Source: Isoetes taiwanensis (Eukaryota; Streptophyta; Lycopodiopsida; Isoetales; Isoetaceae). Taken from it: a DNA stretch of 64,000 nucleotides. Below are positions 9,181 through 21,909 of the stretch, in pieces. How positions within the stretch are numbered: position 1 is the stretch's first letter; every line of letters starts with the position of its first letter. Made by a program: the position numbers and the translations under genes. Under the pieces are notes generated by a model, which saw nothing but the letters and a program-made list of their open reading frames with translations, ran no database searches and was not told the origin of the DNA. The stretch is taken from positions 17,893,418-17,957,417 of the forward strand of contig JAJEKV010000010.1 of NCBI GenBank assembly GCA_021234155.1. Reading direction: 5' to 3'.

Positions 9181-10354
9181 ATGTGCCATATGGACATAGG
9201 ATTTATATGCAATATAATAAAGCGGAGAAATATGGGAAATTGTGTGAACAAAAGACATTGGAAATATAATGGCCACAAGACCCTTGCCTAAATGGTCTTG
9301 GAAATTGCTGTTAAATGCTTTATATCACAAAGAAAATTGAAAGGCATCCCTTGCAATCCATGGTTTGATAAGGACTACAAGGCAAAGAGAGCAGAGTTTA
9401 AAAAAGCGAAGAGTATAGAAAGGCAAAAATTAAAGAAAGAGTATGTGAAGTTGACCAAATCAAGAAAGAAACAGTACATCTATAAAAAGCAGCAACGTAT
9501 GATAGAGGAGTTATTGGTTAAACCTAAACAATTTTGGAACAGGTTGAAACCTAATGTAAAACAAGAAGCTGTCTTGGACATTGATGCATTGTTAGGAAAA
9601 GTACGTAAGCTATATCATGTGCCTGGTATTCCGGATGTGGAAGAGATCATATATCCCATTGCTGATGAATGCAAGTTCACTCCGGAAGATCTTGAAGAAG
9701 GTTTAAGTAAACTAGCAAATGGGAAGGCAGCAGACGCACAGGGATTAGTGGCAGAAATGTTCAAATGGGTTGGGGATTCCGTTCATGCGATGCTATTAAA
9801 ATTGTTAAATGCGGCTGTAAGAGATGGTTTTCCCCGCACATGGCAAGTTAACAAAGTTATTCCATTATACAAAGCGGGAGATGATAAAGACCCAGGTAAC
9901 TATAGGATGATTATGGTTTGCAGCTTCTTCGCAAAATTGTTTGCTACCATACACTAAGATTAATATGTGGGCTGAAAAAAATGGAGTCAGGGCTATGGGC
10001 CAAGCAGGATTTAGACCTAAACGGTCTACCACAGACCATTTGATCACTTTACATGCCATGATAGATTCAGTTACTGGCAAGAAAAAGTCTTTATATGCTC
10101 TTTTTATAGATTATGCTAAAGCCTTTGACACAGTGAATAGGGATAATGTCTGGCAGAGAATGGAGTTACTTGGAGTCCCAGTGGAATTAAGACAAGCGGT
10201 TAAGGTACTCTACGAAAGAGTCTTAGTTCAGTTGTCACTACCCTATGTAAAAGAGTGTGATAGTGTTGTGGCCAGTAATATTGGGGTCAAGCAAGGATGT
10301 CCTTTATCTCCAACATTGTTTGGATTATTCATTGACGAGCTGGAGAGTTGGTTG
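9181..10354 (+). pseudogene. LINE-1 copy, N-terminal RT part
   Basis: The linker and early RT of a plant LINE ORF2: CNPWFDKDYKAKRAEF, then ANGKAADAQGLVAEMF, VIPLYKAG, NYRMIMVCSFFAKLFA, a frameshift near 9940-9955, then QAGFRPKRSTTDHL, motif A FIDYAKAFDTVNRD and motif B GVKQGCPLSPTLF. The 5' end abuts the element A LTR at 9180, so endonuclease is absent. The copy stops inside RT at 10354 and continues at 35116-36449. The last 251 bp (10104-10354) are repeated exactly at 35116-35366. Confidence 0.85.
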
Positions 10355-10384
10355 CTCAAATCTGAGTTGCCCTTGAGTTGCCAG
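10355..10384. other. 30-bp filler between LINE and LTR
   Basis: This short sequence is neither LINE nor LTR. Its first 17 bp, CTCAAATCTGAGTTGCC, occur in reverse complement at 24592-24608, exactly in the filler joining elements B and C. It suggests that the two junctions share a history. Confidence 0.6.
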
Positions 10385-10971
10385 TGTTTGGGGTCTAGGT
10401 TCGGGAACTCCTGGAAGACAGCCCTCTGTGAGGACCCGTGGATCTAACAGGAGAGTCCGGGGGACTATGTCACGCGGGATTTGCAAGAAGAGAAGAAGAA
10501 GAAGAGAACAGAACAAATGAGAGGAAAACGATAAGCTTCCTTGATATCAATGATGAACATACATGAGCTCTCGCAATAGAGAGAAAAACTGAAAGGAGAC
10601 AAGACTCAAAACTCATCTAAAAACTCATGTGCTAGCTCTACTCATATATATAGTACAATGGCCTTTGGCCCAATATAGACACTCTGACCGATCTCTGGGT
10701 GCCGACTCACGGAAGGAGGCCTGATTCTGCGAATGTTGGCGGTGCCTCTTGAAGTGCCTAGAATAACGCTGACGCCGACGCTGGCGGTGGGGCCGCCACT
10801 TGTCCGAGCGCCTCTTGTTGACGACCACGTGCTTTGACTGCGTGAGTCTCGGCTGCTTGGTCTTCTGGCGAGCCTTTGATGGCTGAATCCGGTCGACCGA
10901 GGATCCTTGAGCTTGACCTGGTGCATTGTATGCATGAATAGTCCCCGGTACCCAGAGGGCACGGACTAACA
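10385..10971 (-). repeat. LTR (subfamily 2) at the left edge of the 24.8-kb block
   Basis: 587 bp from TGTTAG (right end) to CAAACA (left end) in minus orientation. The right flank, reading GGTGGGGAGTG in element sense, is the polypurine tract, so it acts as a 3' LTR for the short ORF remnant at 10972-11304. Close to the LTRs at 34528 and 45247. The U3 smORF starts at 10935 but is garbled by small changes at CAG/CTG sites. Confidence 0.85.
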
Positions 10972-11304
10972 CTCCCCACCAAACGATACCCGAAAGTGAA
11001 GAAAAGGAGGAAGTGTTTCGAGGGCTGAAGCCATCCGTGCGAAAGTGATCCTCACGGAGTGAGGATCGCACCATTATGGTAATCGGCTAATGAGATCCCC
11101 GGGCGTGTTTGAAGAGCGTGAGGAGTGTTTTTGGCCAAAGGGCGTGATCTGCATCAATAAGAAAGCGAGAGCGCACCATGTCTTCAAGGGCAAAGATGGG
11201 CGTCAAGAAATGTACCGACATTCCATGAGGAGACAGTCCCGGAGGCCAAAGGCAATCGATTAATCGCATTCGGTTTGCGATGAAAAAACCCGACAACGGG
11301 CCGG
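10972..11304 (-). pseudogene. Remnant of the extra ORF 3' end
   Basis: 333 bp homologous to the last part of the large extra ORF of element D (about 42020-42350) and to 15154-15480 in B, including the polypurine stretch next to the LTR. It is sandwiched between two LTRs, which makes an LTR-remnant-LTR array typical of unequal recombination or nested insertion. Confidence 0.75.
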
Positions 11305-11683
11305 TGTTTGGGTGCAGGTTCGGAACTCCCCGGAAGACAGCCCTCTGTGAGGACCCGTGGATCTAACAGGAGAGTCCGGGGGACTATGTCACGCGGGATT
11401 TGCAAGAAGAGAAGAAGAAGAAGAGAACAGAACAAATGAGAGGAAAACGATAAGCTTCCTTGATATCAATGATGAACATACATGAGCTCTCGCAATAGAG
11501 AGAAAAACTGAAAGGAGACAAGACTCAAAACTCATCTAAAAACTCATGTGCTAGCTCTAATCATATATATAGTACAATGGCCTTTGGCCCAATATAGACA
11601 CTCTGACTGATCTCGGTGCCGACTCCTGGAAGGAGGCCTGATTTGCAGGAATGTTGGCGGTGCCTCTTGAAGTGCCTAGAATA
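11305..11683 (-). repeat. LTR of element B, U5 side (interrupted)
   Basis: 379 bp matching the left part of the subfamily 2 LTR from TGTTTGGG to CCTAGAATA. The homology breaks at 11683 and resumes at about 14944, so a 3.26-kb piece was inserted into this LTR. Confidence 0.8.
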
Positions 11684-12254
11684 TGTAGCATAATGACAGG
11701 GGGTTTTTTTTGCGTTTTTATACATTTTTTGCTAAGGTTTTCCTATGATTTGGTGGCTGTATTCATCTATGTGTACTAAATAGTATTTCTAGAGTGCATC
11801 GTTTCTTGGCCATTGATTTTTTATAAGAGGCAGAATCGTACGGTTGTAATTAAATTCATCTCGTTTGCATAGGGTGGAACATAGTCTAATTTTGGTATTA
11901 ATTATTTTTTTTTAAGGGGCCGAAAAGGCATGCAAACATCGAACCCTTTTGCTAGGGTTTCAAGATCTTCACAAATTGCTTTGCCGATTCGCGCTGGCGG
12001 CGATTCACACCGCTCATGATCTTCGGTTTATGCTAGATATGCAAGCCCAAGTGTAAAAATATTTTAGGGTTTTACGCTTCTTGTAAGCGGACTCGATCTG
12101 TAACAAACCGATAAATCGATTGGATTTTTCATGCTATAATGGCGAAGACTACTGTCCGGGATTTGAAGTCCGGATTTGGCGTGGTGAGTGAGGATCTTGC
12201 ATCGGACAAAGATGGATATGGCATTGGATGATTGAGGTACTTGTATCGGTTTGG

Positions 12255-12955
12255 AGTGCGGCATGGAGTCCGGATTTGCCGCCAGCGTTATCTCGGGTTA
12301 TAGTCAACTTGGTGTTCGATTTGCATTTTGCCTTTGCTCTTGTGTGATCCGAACAATGCCATTTTGTCTACATCCGGATCCAGCTAGAGGTTCAGCGACA
12401 ACGAGCAAAGGTCGATAAAAACAATTGAATATATAGTTGCGAAACGAGGTTTTGTATGCAGACGGCAGTAGAAGTAGAAACCGATGGCCATATTCTGGTA
12501 AATCTATTCTTCTTATGTTTGCTTGCTTAAAATAAGTGCTTGGTTTTTGTACCTGTTAACAGGATCCAGGGGTCTTTTAAAGCAAGCAAATTTGGCCATG
12601 AATCATACTCGGATGCGATTATGGAGTCCGGATTTGCCGCCAGCGTTACCCTCACGTTATAGTCAACTTCGTGTTTGATTTCCATTTTGCACCGCTCTTG
12701 TGTGATCGAGCGATTGCCATTTTGTCTACATCCGGATCCACTAGAGGTTCCGCGTGATGAGCAAAGGTCGATGCTTGATAAAAAACGAGGGTTTTGTATG
12801 CAGACGGCTTGTAAAAGTAGAAACCGATGGCCATATTCTGGTAAATATATTGTTCTTATGTTTGCTTGCTTAAAATAAGTGCTTGGTTTTTGTATCTGTT
12901 AACATGATCTAGGGGTCTTTTAAAGCAAGCAAATTTGGCCATGAATCATAACCAG
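12255..12955. repeat. Tandem duplication of about 350 bp
   Basis: Two direct copies, about 12255-12614 and 12615-12955, both starting GGAGTCCGGATTTGCCGCC and both ending near TTTGGCCATGAATCATA. They differ by substitutions and small indels throughout. No coding content is evident; the parts resemble UTR or intron-like sequence. Confidence 0.8.
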
Positions 12956-13924
12956 GTGCATTATATTTCTTTTAGCTCTTCCTACATTAAATATGTAAAC
13001 AAGCGGTTATTCTCGCTGCTCGTTCCTTAGATTAGCTAATATTGCCATAGGATATGGATGGATACCTGATTTTATTGTGAGTTCTGCAAATAAGAATAAT
13101 CATCTGTAACAACTTCCACAGTTTCTTGCTTTTTTTCTCAGATTAGGCAATATTCCACATTGCCACAGTCCATATTACAAACAGGATATGGATCAGAGAG
13201 TTTCATAAAGTAACATCATCTCGTATGCTTTGCAATGATACTGAGCAGTATATCTTCTCCAACAAAAAAGTGTTATGTTATTTGCTTTTATTGTAAAACA
13301 AATCATTTATAAGAAGACAGCTCTCTCAACTTAGCAGTAATCGTTCAATATGGTCGAAACATTAGTTGTATTTATTAGTAACGAGATGGTGAAGCATTTG
13401 GTGAGATCTCAATCATAGTAAACAGATGGTGAAGCATTTGGTTAAATCTCATTTGGGCATTTCTTCCTTGTAAGAATCATCTTTTCACTTATTTAGAATT
13501 ATTATCTTTAACTCTTGTTATAGTTTACTTTTGAAGGGGCATGCATGGACTCATACATTCCTTTGTTGGCAACTACCATATAAATCGTTGCAATACATAC
13601 ACCAACACATCTCCACATGCTTTGCATCTTAAATAAAAGTAGCACGTGGACCTCTTATGGGAAGAGCATAAACTTGTGGACTGGTTTATGAACTAAGTAT
13701 TTTCCAATGTTAATAAATGATTAATCCCACATTCCACATTACATTCGTTATACCCTACATTCACTACATGTGTTCAACTACAATATCCAAGCTTCTTAGT
13801 AATTAATTTGTTTTGTTAGGGGCCCTGAGGGCCCAATTTTTTTTTTTTTTTTTAAACAACCCACATAACTATCATTAACATTAATTCACATAAACCATTA
13901 CATCCAACACTTTTAGATTACCTG

Positions 13925-14711
13925 TTGGAGGGGTAAGAGAGATCAGTGGTTCGCCCGGATGGAACGTCTGCGAGAACACGAGCACAGTCTGGTGGGCGCA
14001 AATGGCCGATCGTGGCGACTGCTGGGGAGTACCTAGATGCTTGTTTCCTTGGCAAGCTCTGCGGGACCCCATTGCTCTAGAGCAGTCAAAATGGCCCATT
14101 ACAAGGAGCACATCAACCCGTGTTAGCCCGGGCCCACAGCTCTACCTGTTCCCCCACCGCCCCGAAAAGCGCAGGGCTCATTGCCTCCATTCGCACAGTG
14201 CCCACCATCTTCGCGACGAGGCAGGCGGGCGGGTGGATTGGGGAGCCCCGCCAGACAGCTCTGTCAAGTCTTTAAAAAGCGGGTGCCGTTGAGGATGAGT
14301 CTCACACTTTCCGAGTTGCCCGGCGTTGGTCCGATTCGGGCGACATCGCTCCCTTAGTACGGCTGGGCGTGCCCTTGCATTTGCCGATGAACACACCGTC
14401 GGTCGTGCCACGGGTCATACATCCAGAGGTACCGGACTCTGCGAGGTCACCTTTGCCCCGCTGGCTGTCCGTGACTAGGCACTACGGGGGTGGTGCATGA
14501 CTGTATATATTGGGATGTTTCTGCATTTTATATGATTAGCACAGTTTGTCAGCAGGCCGATTGCTGCCACGCAGTTTTTCCTCGAAACCCCTTGGAGGGG
14601 GGTTTTAATCCGGGCAGTAATCCGCTTGCTGCGTTTTTGTATTGGGTCCCATAGACCGATTGGTCTCCGTGGACGATAAAAGTAACTTCCTTCCTTCCTT
14701 CCTTCCTTCCT
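13925..14711 (+). pseudogene. LINE 3' fragment with (CTTC)n tail
   Basis: Fragments of LINE ORF2 C-terminus are readable in shifting frames: YLDACFLGKL (matching YLDACFIGKL of the LINE at 53.8 kb), IASIRTV..QAGGWIGEP, and a zinc-ribbon end near VSHFPSCPALV. The 3' UTR at 14577-14686 matches that of the LINE at 53.13-53.25 kb (GGGTCCCATAGACCGATTGG and GACGATAAAA). The tail is CTTC repeated, where its relative has CTATT. Confidence 0.75.
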
Positions 14712-14943
14712 AAAACCCCCTTTGGTTTGGGTGTATATTCACACGAGGGGTGACGTAGGGCAGCGAGAGCCCTCATAATTGTATTTTGCACGTACAAAAT
14801 CAACACCATATAGTATTCCGCTTGAAATCTTATAGTATTATGCGAATCTTGTTATACAGTATAGCAAATTTTGTACTTGCATACCCCACAAACGAGGAAC
14901 TTTACGTACGGTGTAGATTAAGGAATAAGGGGTGTGTATGAGT

Positions 14944-15153
14944 ATAATTTGACGCCGACGCTGGCGGTGACGCGTCGCCACTTGTCCGAGCGGCGCTCTT
15001 GTTGATGGCCACAGGCTTTGATCAAGGTGGGTCCGGCCGCTTGGTCTTCTCGAGCCTTTGATGGCTGACCCGTGGGCTGACCGAGGATCCTTGAGCTTGA
15101 CCTGGTCTGTTGTATGCATGAATAGTCCCGCACTGGAGGCACAGGGACTAACA
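14944..15153 (-). repeat. LTR of element B, U3 side
   Basis: The second part of the split LTR, ending with the TGTTAG edge at 15153. Combined with 11305-11683 it gives about 589 bp, the full length of its relatives. It contains the start of the U3 smORF (ATG at 15119), disrupted here by changes at CAG/CTG sites. Confidence 0.8.
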
Positions 15154-18122
15154 CTCCCCCACCAAACGACACCTCGAGGAAGAAAAGGAGGAAGTGTTTC
15201 GAGGGCGAAGCCATCTGGTTCGAAAGTGATCCTCACGGAGTGAGGACGGGCACCATTATGGTATCAAGCTAATGAGATCCCCGGGCGTGTTTGAAGAGCA
15301 GGAGGAGTGTTTTGGCCAAGGGCGTGGATCTCGCATCAATAAGAAAGCGAGAGCGCACTATGTCTTCAAGGGCAAGATGGGCGTCCAAGAAATGTACCGA
15401 CATTCCATGAGGAGACAGTGTGGAGGCTAAAGGCACCGACCGCATTCGGATTGCAAAGAAAAATGGGACGCCGATTTAAGGAGCTTAGCAAAATGCATTT
15501 GAGGGCAGCACAAAACCCGCTTGAAGATGGATCAAGGATCGTGAGGTGGTGGCATTCCCGCAAGAAGGTGTCAAGACCATGAAGCGCATCCGCCGCCGCT
15601 GCCAACCACGCCATTAGCAATGTAGATCCACCGTGGTGGTATCCGGAGTGGCACCTTCTTCCCAATGTGAGCGGCGAACAAAACGTGGATCCCACCGGAG
15701 ATCCGCCGAGATCCGAGGTGGAGTCCATCCCAAGCATGACCATCCATGACCTTGGTCCAAAAAGGAGGCGCCAATCGAGTCGAACCCGGGGCATGGAGGT
15801 ACGCCCAGGAAGCATAGGGAGAAGGAACCATGCCCGTATGGGGTTGGCCGAAAGCAGCTCCCCTGAATTGACCGACAAGATCCGGATCAAGAGCTTGACA
15901 CCAACGATCCCAAAGAGAAGCGTAGAGTTGAGAGTTGACAGAGGGCTATCCCATCCCGTGGGGACCGCCTTGCTATCCAACAGGGCTCGTAATTGATTAT
16001 AACCGCGAGGTGTCGCATATAAATTTGTGCATAGGGAAGATCCTCGATGTCCTAGATACTTCCTTATCTGCTGCGGTGCTTCCGCCACTTGAGAGATAAA
16101 TGATTGGCAAGCTCGGGCATGTACTCCCCGATGAAGAGTTTGGGTCCGAAAGCAGATCCGCAAGATATGGATTGTTATCCCGAAGCACCCATTGCACAAA
16201 GGGGGTCACCCCGAAAGAGTCGGGCGTGGCCCATTTCCAAAGTGTTCCCCGTGTATCACCCGGATAGAAATCATGAAATATGTAAGCCATGGGCTGAACC
16301 ACTCAAGGTGATAAAGTCCGGATCGGCACGTTGTATGAGATCAAAGACCACAAGGGGCACAAAGACAACCCTTTGTCTTCAATGGAGAGTTCGCCAAATC
16401 CGGAAAAAATCTGCACCGCCAGGGGAATATCCACAGTCCATCTACCGCATGCCACTTCCGAAAGGAAGAGGTGGCGGCGAGCAACCCACATAATCGTGAT
16501 AGCGGGAAGGAACTGGAAGTCAAAAGGCATTCTCGTTAAGAATGGCGGTATGACCGCCAAGTTTTGCTTGAGCCTCATCGGCCAGACCGAATAGCTTGTC
16601 GTAGCTGTTGTTCAAGATCACGATCCCGGGTTGTCCCGCTCAAAGCAGCGGCAGCGCGGATCGGGTCACGGACCCGCTTCGAGAAGTGTTGACCTGGGAG
16701 GAGGATTTCCCGAGTATTGAGACGGCACACGGCAATCTCCGCGTCATCCAAGATCTTCTGCTTTACGCACCTCTCGTAAGTTTGATCTTGAAGAGAGGTG
16801 AGTCGAGAGGTTCAGTAGAAAGCCGAGCCGCCAAGGAGGCAACTTGAGCGCCCCGCGCTGAAAAGGTTTTGAACTTGAGTGCTGAAATTTTCACAAAGTT
16901 CGAGTACAAGGCGCTGAGCTTAGCAATATCTCGCCCCTTGGTACTCGTGAGAGCTGCTTTTGACTTGTTGTGCTCCAATAAATTCTGAATTTCTGATTGA
17001 GCCGAGCCCGCTGATCCGCAAGTTGGCTGACTTGCTCTTGTGCACTTTTGAGATCCGTATGAGCCCGTAAGAGAGCTTCGCGGCTTGTCTTGAAGTTTGG
17101 CCTCCAAAGTTGCAACTTGGGCAAGGGCAGCTTGAAGGTCCCGGTGTACCGCATCGAGGCCTCTAGTGCCTGCTTGAACCCCGCCATAAGAGCCGCCTTG
17201 GGATTCTTTTGTAACTTGAGAGCAGCAGCTTTGAGCATCCCGGCCGATATCGATACAACAACCGACGAGGGTGTTGTGGTGGTGGAGCCGGGTGCCCGGT
17301 TTGTGTGATGTTTGGGAAAGATGGTGTGAACCGGATGGTGTAGCGGAGGAGGAGACAAAGGACATGGGTGTGCGGACTTTGGACATGACCCGGGGGAAGA
17401 AGGGCGTGAAGTGCCAGCTCGGTTAGTCATTGGAAGGACCACCGAGTGGAATTATGAGAATTTTGTGGTGTGGGAGGGAAGTAATGACGGATGAGGGCTT
17501 GAAAGTGGCCTCCCACGTAAACTTCAGAAATGGAAGTGGCACCTCGGGCGGTCCACTTCTTGGAGAAGACGATAGAACATCATTTGGGGCCAATCTATGT
17601 GGTAGTTGGAGTGTGTAGCGTTGATGACCAGGTTATAGAAAGGCTTATTGATATGGGTGTTCTTGATAGAATACCCAAGGAACTTGCGCCACGTAAATTT
17701 AACAAAGGTTTCGTGGAGGCTTGTCGATATTGGTCGACGATGGACATTGGCATGATAAGCGGTGCACCAAACTCGTGGACATCTAGATCCCGTATGGCGC
17801 ACCATGATAAACAAGGGGTGTGCAAGGGAATATGAAATACCTCGTAAATCAAATGTTGAGTCAAAAAAATGGTGGTGCCATCGACCACGCGGGTGTAGCC
17901 TTTGGGGTCGTTAACGATATTGGCGATGAACCGCCTTCACTGGTCGATTTGGAGCCGGAAGTTCCATTTGAGAGAATTCGTAAAGCTTGTGTCATTCAAA
18001 TGACATCTTTAGTTGGGCCAACAAGGGCTTCACCTGAAAGTGGGCCAAGAAGGATACGATGCAAAAAGAGCCGGATCCTTGGGAGCAAGAGTTGAAGTGT
18101 AGAAAAATCTTGGGGCAGCCAT
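15154..18122 (-). pseudogene. Large extra ORF of element B
   Basis: Homologous to the extra ORF of element D (39337-42356). The start is ATG at 18122 (MAAPRFF then KDPALF, matching QRFPQLQ..RDPALF in D). It continues through the YGYSIKNTHINKPFYN block (about 17640-17720), a predicted coiled coil (about 16800-17300) and the C-terminal region with LDWRLLFGPRSW and SSLNRRPIF. The frame is broken many times, largely at CTG/CAG positions. The stop is formed inside the LTR edge (GAGTGTTAG). Function unknown. Confidence 0.7.
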
Positions 18123-18658
18123 GGTAACAATTTGCGTAAACGAAGAGTGATTCAAAGGCGAGGACGAAAGTCGAAAGCACGGAGGACAAGGGCGCTGGTA
18201 AGAACGAAAAGGTTTTTAGGGCGCATAACCGAGGCTAAGAGGTATGAAGAGGGCTTAAACCGAACCGCTGATGGTGCCAGTGTCAAAAGATGCCAAGAAG
18301 TGTATGGAGAGGCAAAATTTGGCTAAGTCCCAAAAACGTAAGGGAGAAGCAATGAACGGTGAGGATGAGACGTGAAAGAAGGATCGGATGTGACAGGGGC
18401 AAAGGACACACATTAATGTTCGACGGGCGTGAAAAGAAGAAATTGCATTTAATGTCGGGCAAATCGGCGGGGATATCATTAAAAGGAATGTGTCAAGGTA
18501 CCATGGCTAGATATGCGGCGGAGAAAAGATTCTCATTTTAGAAACAAATTTGCATTGCAAAACACGCTGGCGATTTGTGTGATTGGTCCACGCCGACAAG
18601 GAGTTCCTCGCTTGGCTATATAAGACGAACCGGAGTAACGGCGGCATCCGATGGCGCC

Positions 18659-18945
18659 ATGGCCGGCCGCTGGTTTGAACGAGGACTCGCACTATGCCCA
18701 CAAACCGCCGAGAGTGGATTACCCGCAAGATGAATTGTTCGACCTCTGGGCGCCGCCACAACCGTGGCATTTCGAATGGACGGTTGGTGTGCCGATGGCT
18801 GAACATCCCGACTAAGACCAACGGGATGGAGGTGGTTTCTGCACCTTCGCTGGGATCCCGAAAGCGTAACCTCTACCATCTCCTCCCAGATCACCTCCTC
18901 CCAACCCTGAGTAGAGGGTTTTTCCTCTTAGGACTTAGTAGATAG
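18659..18945 (+). pseudogene. Antisense Cys-rich ORF of element B
   Basis: Lies antisense to the element, between integrase and the extra ORF. A TATATAAG box at 18617-18624 stands about 35 bp upstream of ATGs at 18651 and 18659. It matches the intact 64-codon frame of element D, but small changes at CTG sites shift the frame here, leaving an 83-codon frame from 18694. Confidence 0.45.
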
Positions 18946-18949
18946 GGCT

Positions 18950-20150
18950 CGAGCCCGCTTTTGTATATAGGGCGCGGCCCATAGCGAAAATAGTTTGGGC
19001 TGCGCCCACATTTTGTAAAAAATTTCCACTATAATAGAATATGCCGCCTTTCTAGTCACTTTCTCGTGGTGTTTATGCCTTGAATCAGACCGCTTGTTGA
19101 TTTTCGCTTTCAGGTGATGAAATGTTTTGAGACGAAAACCATTAACCAATGTAGGTAATGGAGTGCCATCTAACTCGCCAGCTTGAAAAACGCTTTGGTC
19201 TAACCACTTGAACAATTTGATAAGGGCCAAGCCAACGAAAACTTGAGTTTACCCGAAAAATTTTTGTACCGAATCATAAAGAAGAACCAAATCGCCTTCT
19301 TTGAATGTTTTTGTCTTCGTCAGACGCTTGTCATGTAAAGATTTTTGCAACTGCTGTCCATGAAGAACACGAATATAAGCATCCCTTCAAGTTCATCCAA
19401 CTGCTCTAATTGATAGACCCTTTCTTTGAGTGCAGCAGTGGATTATGAGCGTGAGCCGCTGAAAACGGAGTGTTGGAAGGATGTATTCAAACGGCATGAG
19501 AGCTTCCTGACCATAAACCAATTTAAAAGGAGGTGCCCTGTGAGCAATCTTGAAACAAGTATTGTAGGCCCAAAGAACAAGAGGGAAGTTTTGTCTCCGC
19601 CAACTGGTATGGGAAGCGCCACAAATTTTCTTGAGAATGGTGACCGAGTTTTGTTGGTGCTTTCGCCAAACCATTACCTTGAGGATAGTAAGGTGTGCTC
19701 TTGTGATGATGTATCGTGAGATAATCCGTCACCCCTTGATAGTATGATTGATGAAATGGACACCACTGGTCACCCACCAGCCCGCGGGGGCAATCGCGGA
19801 TAATTTGTTGATAGAGGACCCTAGTCGTGCTTGCCGCAGTTGTTGTCCGAAGTGCACAAGCTTCCGCCCATTTGGTAGCGTAGTCGGAGAACTGTAATGT
19901 AACGCACGGGTGTGCCGCTAGAGGATCTATAGGTCCCACAAAGTCCATTCCCCATTTGGCAAGGGAAGTGGCGCATGGCGACCGCGCTGGGAAGGGAAGA
20001 GCCACGGGTCGTCGGGCGCCCCACCACCGGGTAAGCGCCACACGCGGCGGGCGTATGGAGCATCTTTGAAGAGCGTGGGCCAATAATACCCAAATGAGAA
20101 GGATTTTATGCGTGCGTGGTGTCACCATGAAAATGACCACCACCTAGCCC
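18950..20150 (-). pseudogene. Integrase of element B
   Basis: Integrase joins element DNA to the target. The catalytic core is visible in pieces: LAKWGMDFVGPIDPL (first Asp), DYATKWAEACAL, a damaged second-Asp region, and YYPQGNGLA (Glu region, with Glu lost by a frameshift). The C-terminal tail FQAGELDGTPLPTLVNGFRL is present near 19100-19190. Confidence 0.75.
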
Positions 20151-20329
20151 TTGATGAGCTTCTCGAACAATATCCGAACTTCATGAGGTAGAACACGCCA
20201 CGGCTGGATGGTGTCCTTACCCTTTTTGTAGAGATGTCCCGCAACCATGGTGTAGTCACGACCTCTCTGAGAAATTGATGGCTACGGGATTGTCGCTAAG
20301 GTGAGAGAGCGCCTCGCCTTGCACCCGTG

Positions 20330-21900
20330 AGGAGGTACTGCTGAAAATCATGCATGGAACCAATGTGGTGTTGCCGCTACTAAAAAAAAAGCCGAGCATC
20401 GTGAAAGGCGCCCGAGACTCCAAATTGAGGGATCATCCGTGGTGGATGCGTGAAAGATAATCCGGGATCTACATGAGATTTGCCGGCCTTATGAACGATT
20501 TCAAAAGGAGCAAATTCTTGAGAAGAAGGACCCAACGAGCAATGCGGCCCGTGGGCGGACTTGTTGATCAAATAGAGGAGTGCTTGGTGGTCCACAAAGA
20601 ACTTGATTTGACTGCCTAAAAGGTAATGACGAAGCGTTGGACACGTAAAATGAGACCCAAAGCTTCACGCCCGTGGCGTAATAGTTGCGCCAGCAGAATT
20701 GAGTTTTCGGCCGGGCGAAGCGATTTGGTTTGTCGCAGCGCATCATATTCTTGAGAAAGAACAGCTCCAATAGCAAACGCCGAGACATCTACATGAACGC
20801 GGAAAGGGCTTGTCCCATTGAGGAGGAACAAGAACCTATGTGCTCGAGTAAGCAAAAGCTTCACCGTTGGAACGCAAAGATCCGGCCTGGGAATTCCAAG
20901 CCCGTGGATTCATCACCCGTGAGTTTATGAATGGGATCCGCAATGGTCGCGAGTCCGTATGAAGGTGGAGTAATAATTGACCTTACCCGTGAAAGAGCGT
21001 GTCTCCTTGATATTGGCTGGTGCTTGAGCCTTGAGCACAATAACCGATTTTGGCGGTGATCTGTGGTGATACCGCTTTGTCACCACATGGCCTAACGTAA
21101 CACCGGAGGTGACGCAAAAGGTGCATTTCTCGATTGAGACTAATGCCTGACTCATCACATTTCTGAAGACGAGTTCCAATTTATCCAAATGGTCAGCCAT
21201 GGAATCAGAGGCGCAGAGAAGTCATCTTGAAAAATTTGCAAGAAGGGATTTTCCTTCATGAAATCATGAAAAACCGAGAGCATGATGCGTTGAAACGCTG
21301 ATGGAGAGTTTGATAATCCAAAAGGAACCACCTTGTAGGCAAAACGTGCTTACCGGTGGTGGTGAAAGTAGTCTTGAGTTGATCGATTCTTTGATTGAGA
21401 TCCGATTGTAGCCGTAAAACCATCCATGAAGGAGTACATCTCATGTCCAAACCACCTCTTCCAACTCCGGTCCGTGAAGGGAAGTGGAAAATGATCACGC
21501 CCGTGGCCCGATTGAGTTTCCGATAGTCCACACAGCACGCCGATCTTACCATTGTGTTTAAGGGCAATGACGATGGGGCTCACCCATTCGAATGTTTGAC
21601 CTCATAGATCAAACCCGCAGCTAGAGGAGTTTGTCAATTTCCGCCTTGACGCCGATCACTGTAATTAGGGTTGAGCCGTATCGCACTGTTACAATCGGGT
21701 CGCATCGATTTGGTAGGAATGGTGAGTTCCCCCAAGCTTTTGTTGATGCCCCAAGATCTCTCGTAACTCCGTGCTTAAAATGTGTTTGAATTTTGTGAAT
21801 GTACTTTGACGGCCCCGCTACGATAAGGAGCCTAAGATTTGCAAAGAAGGCGACAGGTTGATTGTTGCCCACATCCACAATCTCGACTTCGAGTCTCAAT
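20330..21900 (-). pseudogene. RT-RNase H of element B
   Basis: Colinear with 3873-5650 of element A. Readable pieces include HEMYSFMDGF, PTRWFLLDYQTLHQRF (shifted), KCTFCVTSGVTLGHVV, VHVDVSAFAIGAVLSQ and MDHQALLYLINKS. It is broken by many one- and two-base differences, most at CTG/CAG sites. Confidence 0.75.
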
Positions 21901-21909
21901 ATGGGGTAT

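Larger units (their letters stand above)
11684..14943. mobile_element. 3.26-kb insertion splitting an LTR
   Basis: The two LTR parts join as ...AGAATA and ATAATTTGACGCC, so ATA may be a 3-bp target duplication. No terminal inverted repeats are apparent. The left 2.2 kb has no convincing ORF; it contains two plant telo-box motifs (TAGGGTTT near 11955 and 12065), a tandem duplication and a T18 run near 13840. The right part is a LINE 3' end. It could be a piece of unrelated genomic DNA captured in repair, or a composite of insertions. Confidence 0.6.

Noticed and set aside
8579-9181. 200-codon Arg/Ser-rich minus frame covering the LTR
   Set aside because: Different frame from the conserved smORF, spans LTR ends and TATA region, and is not kept as a comparable frame in subfamily 2.
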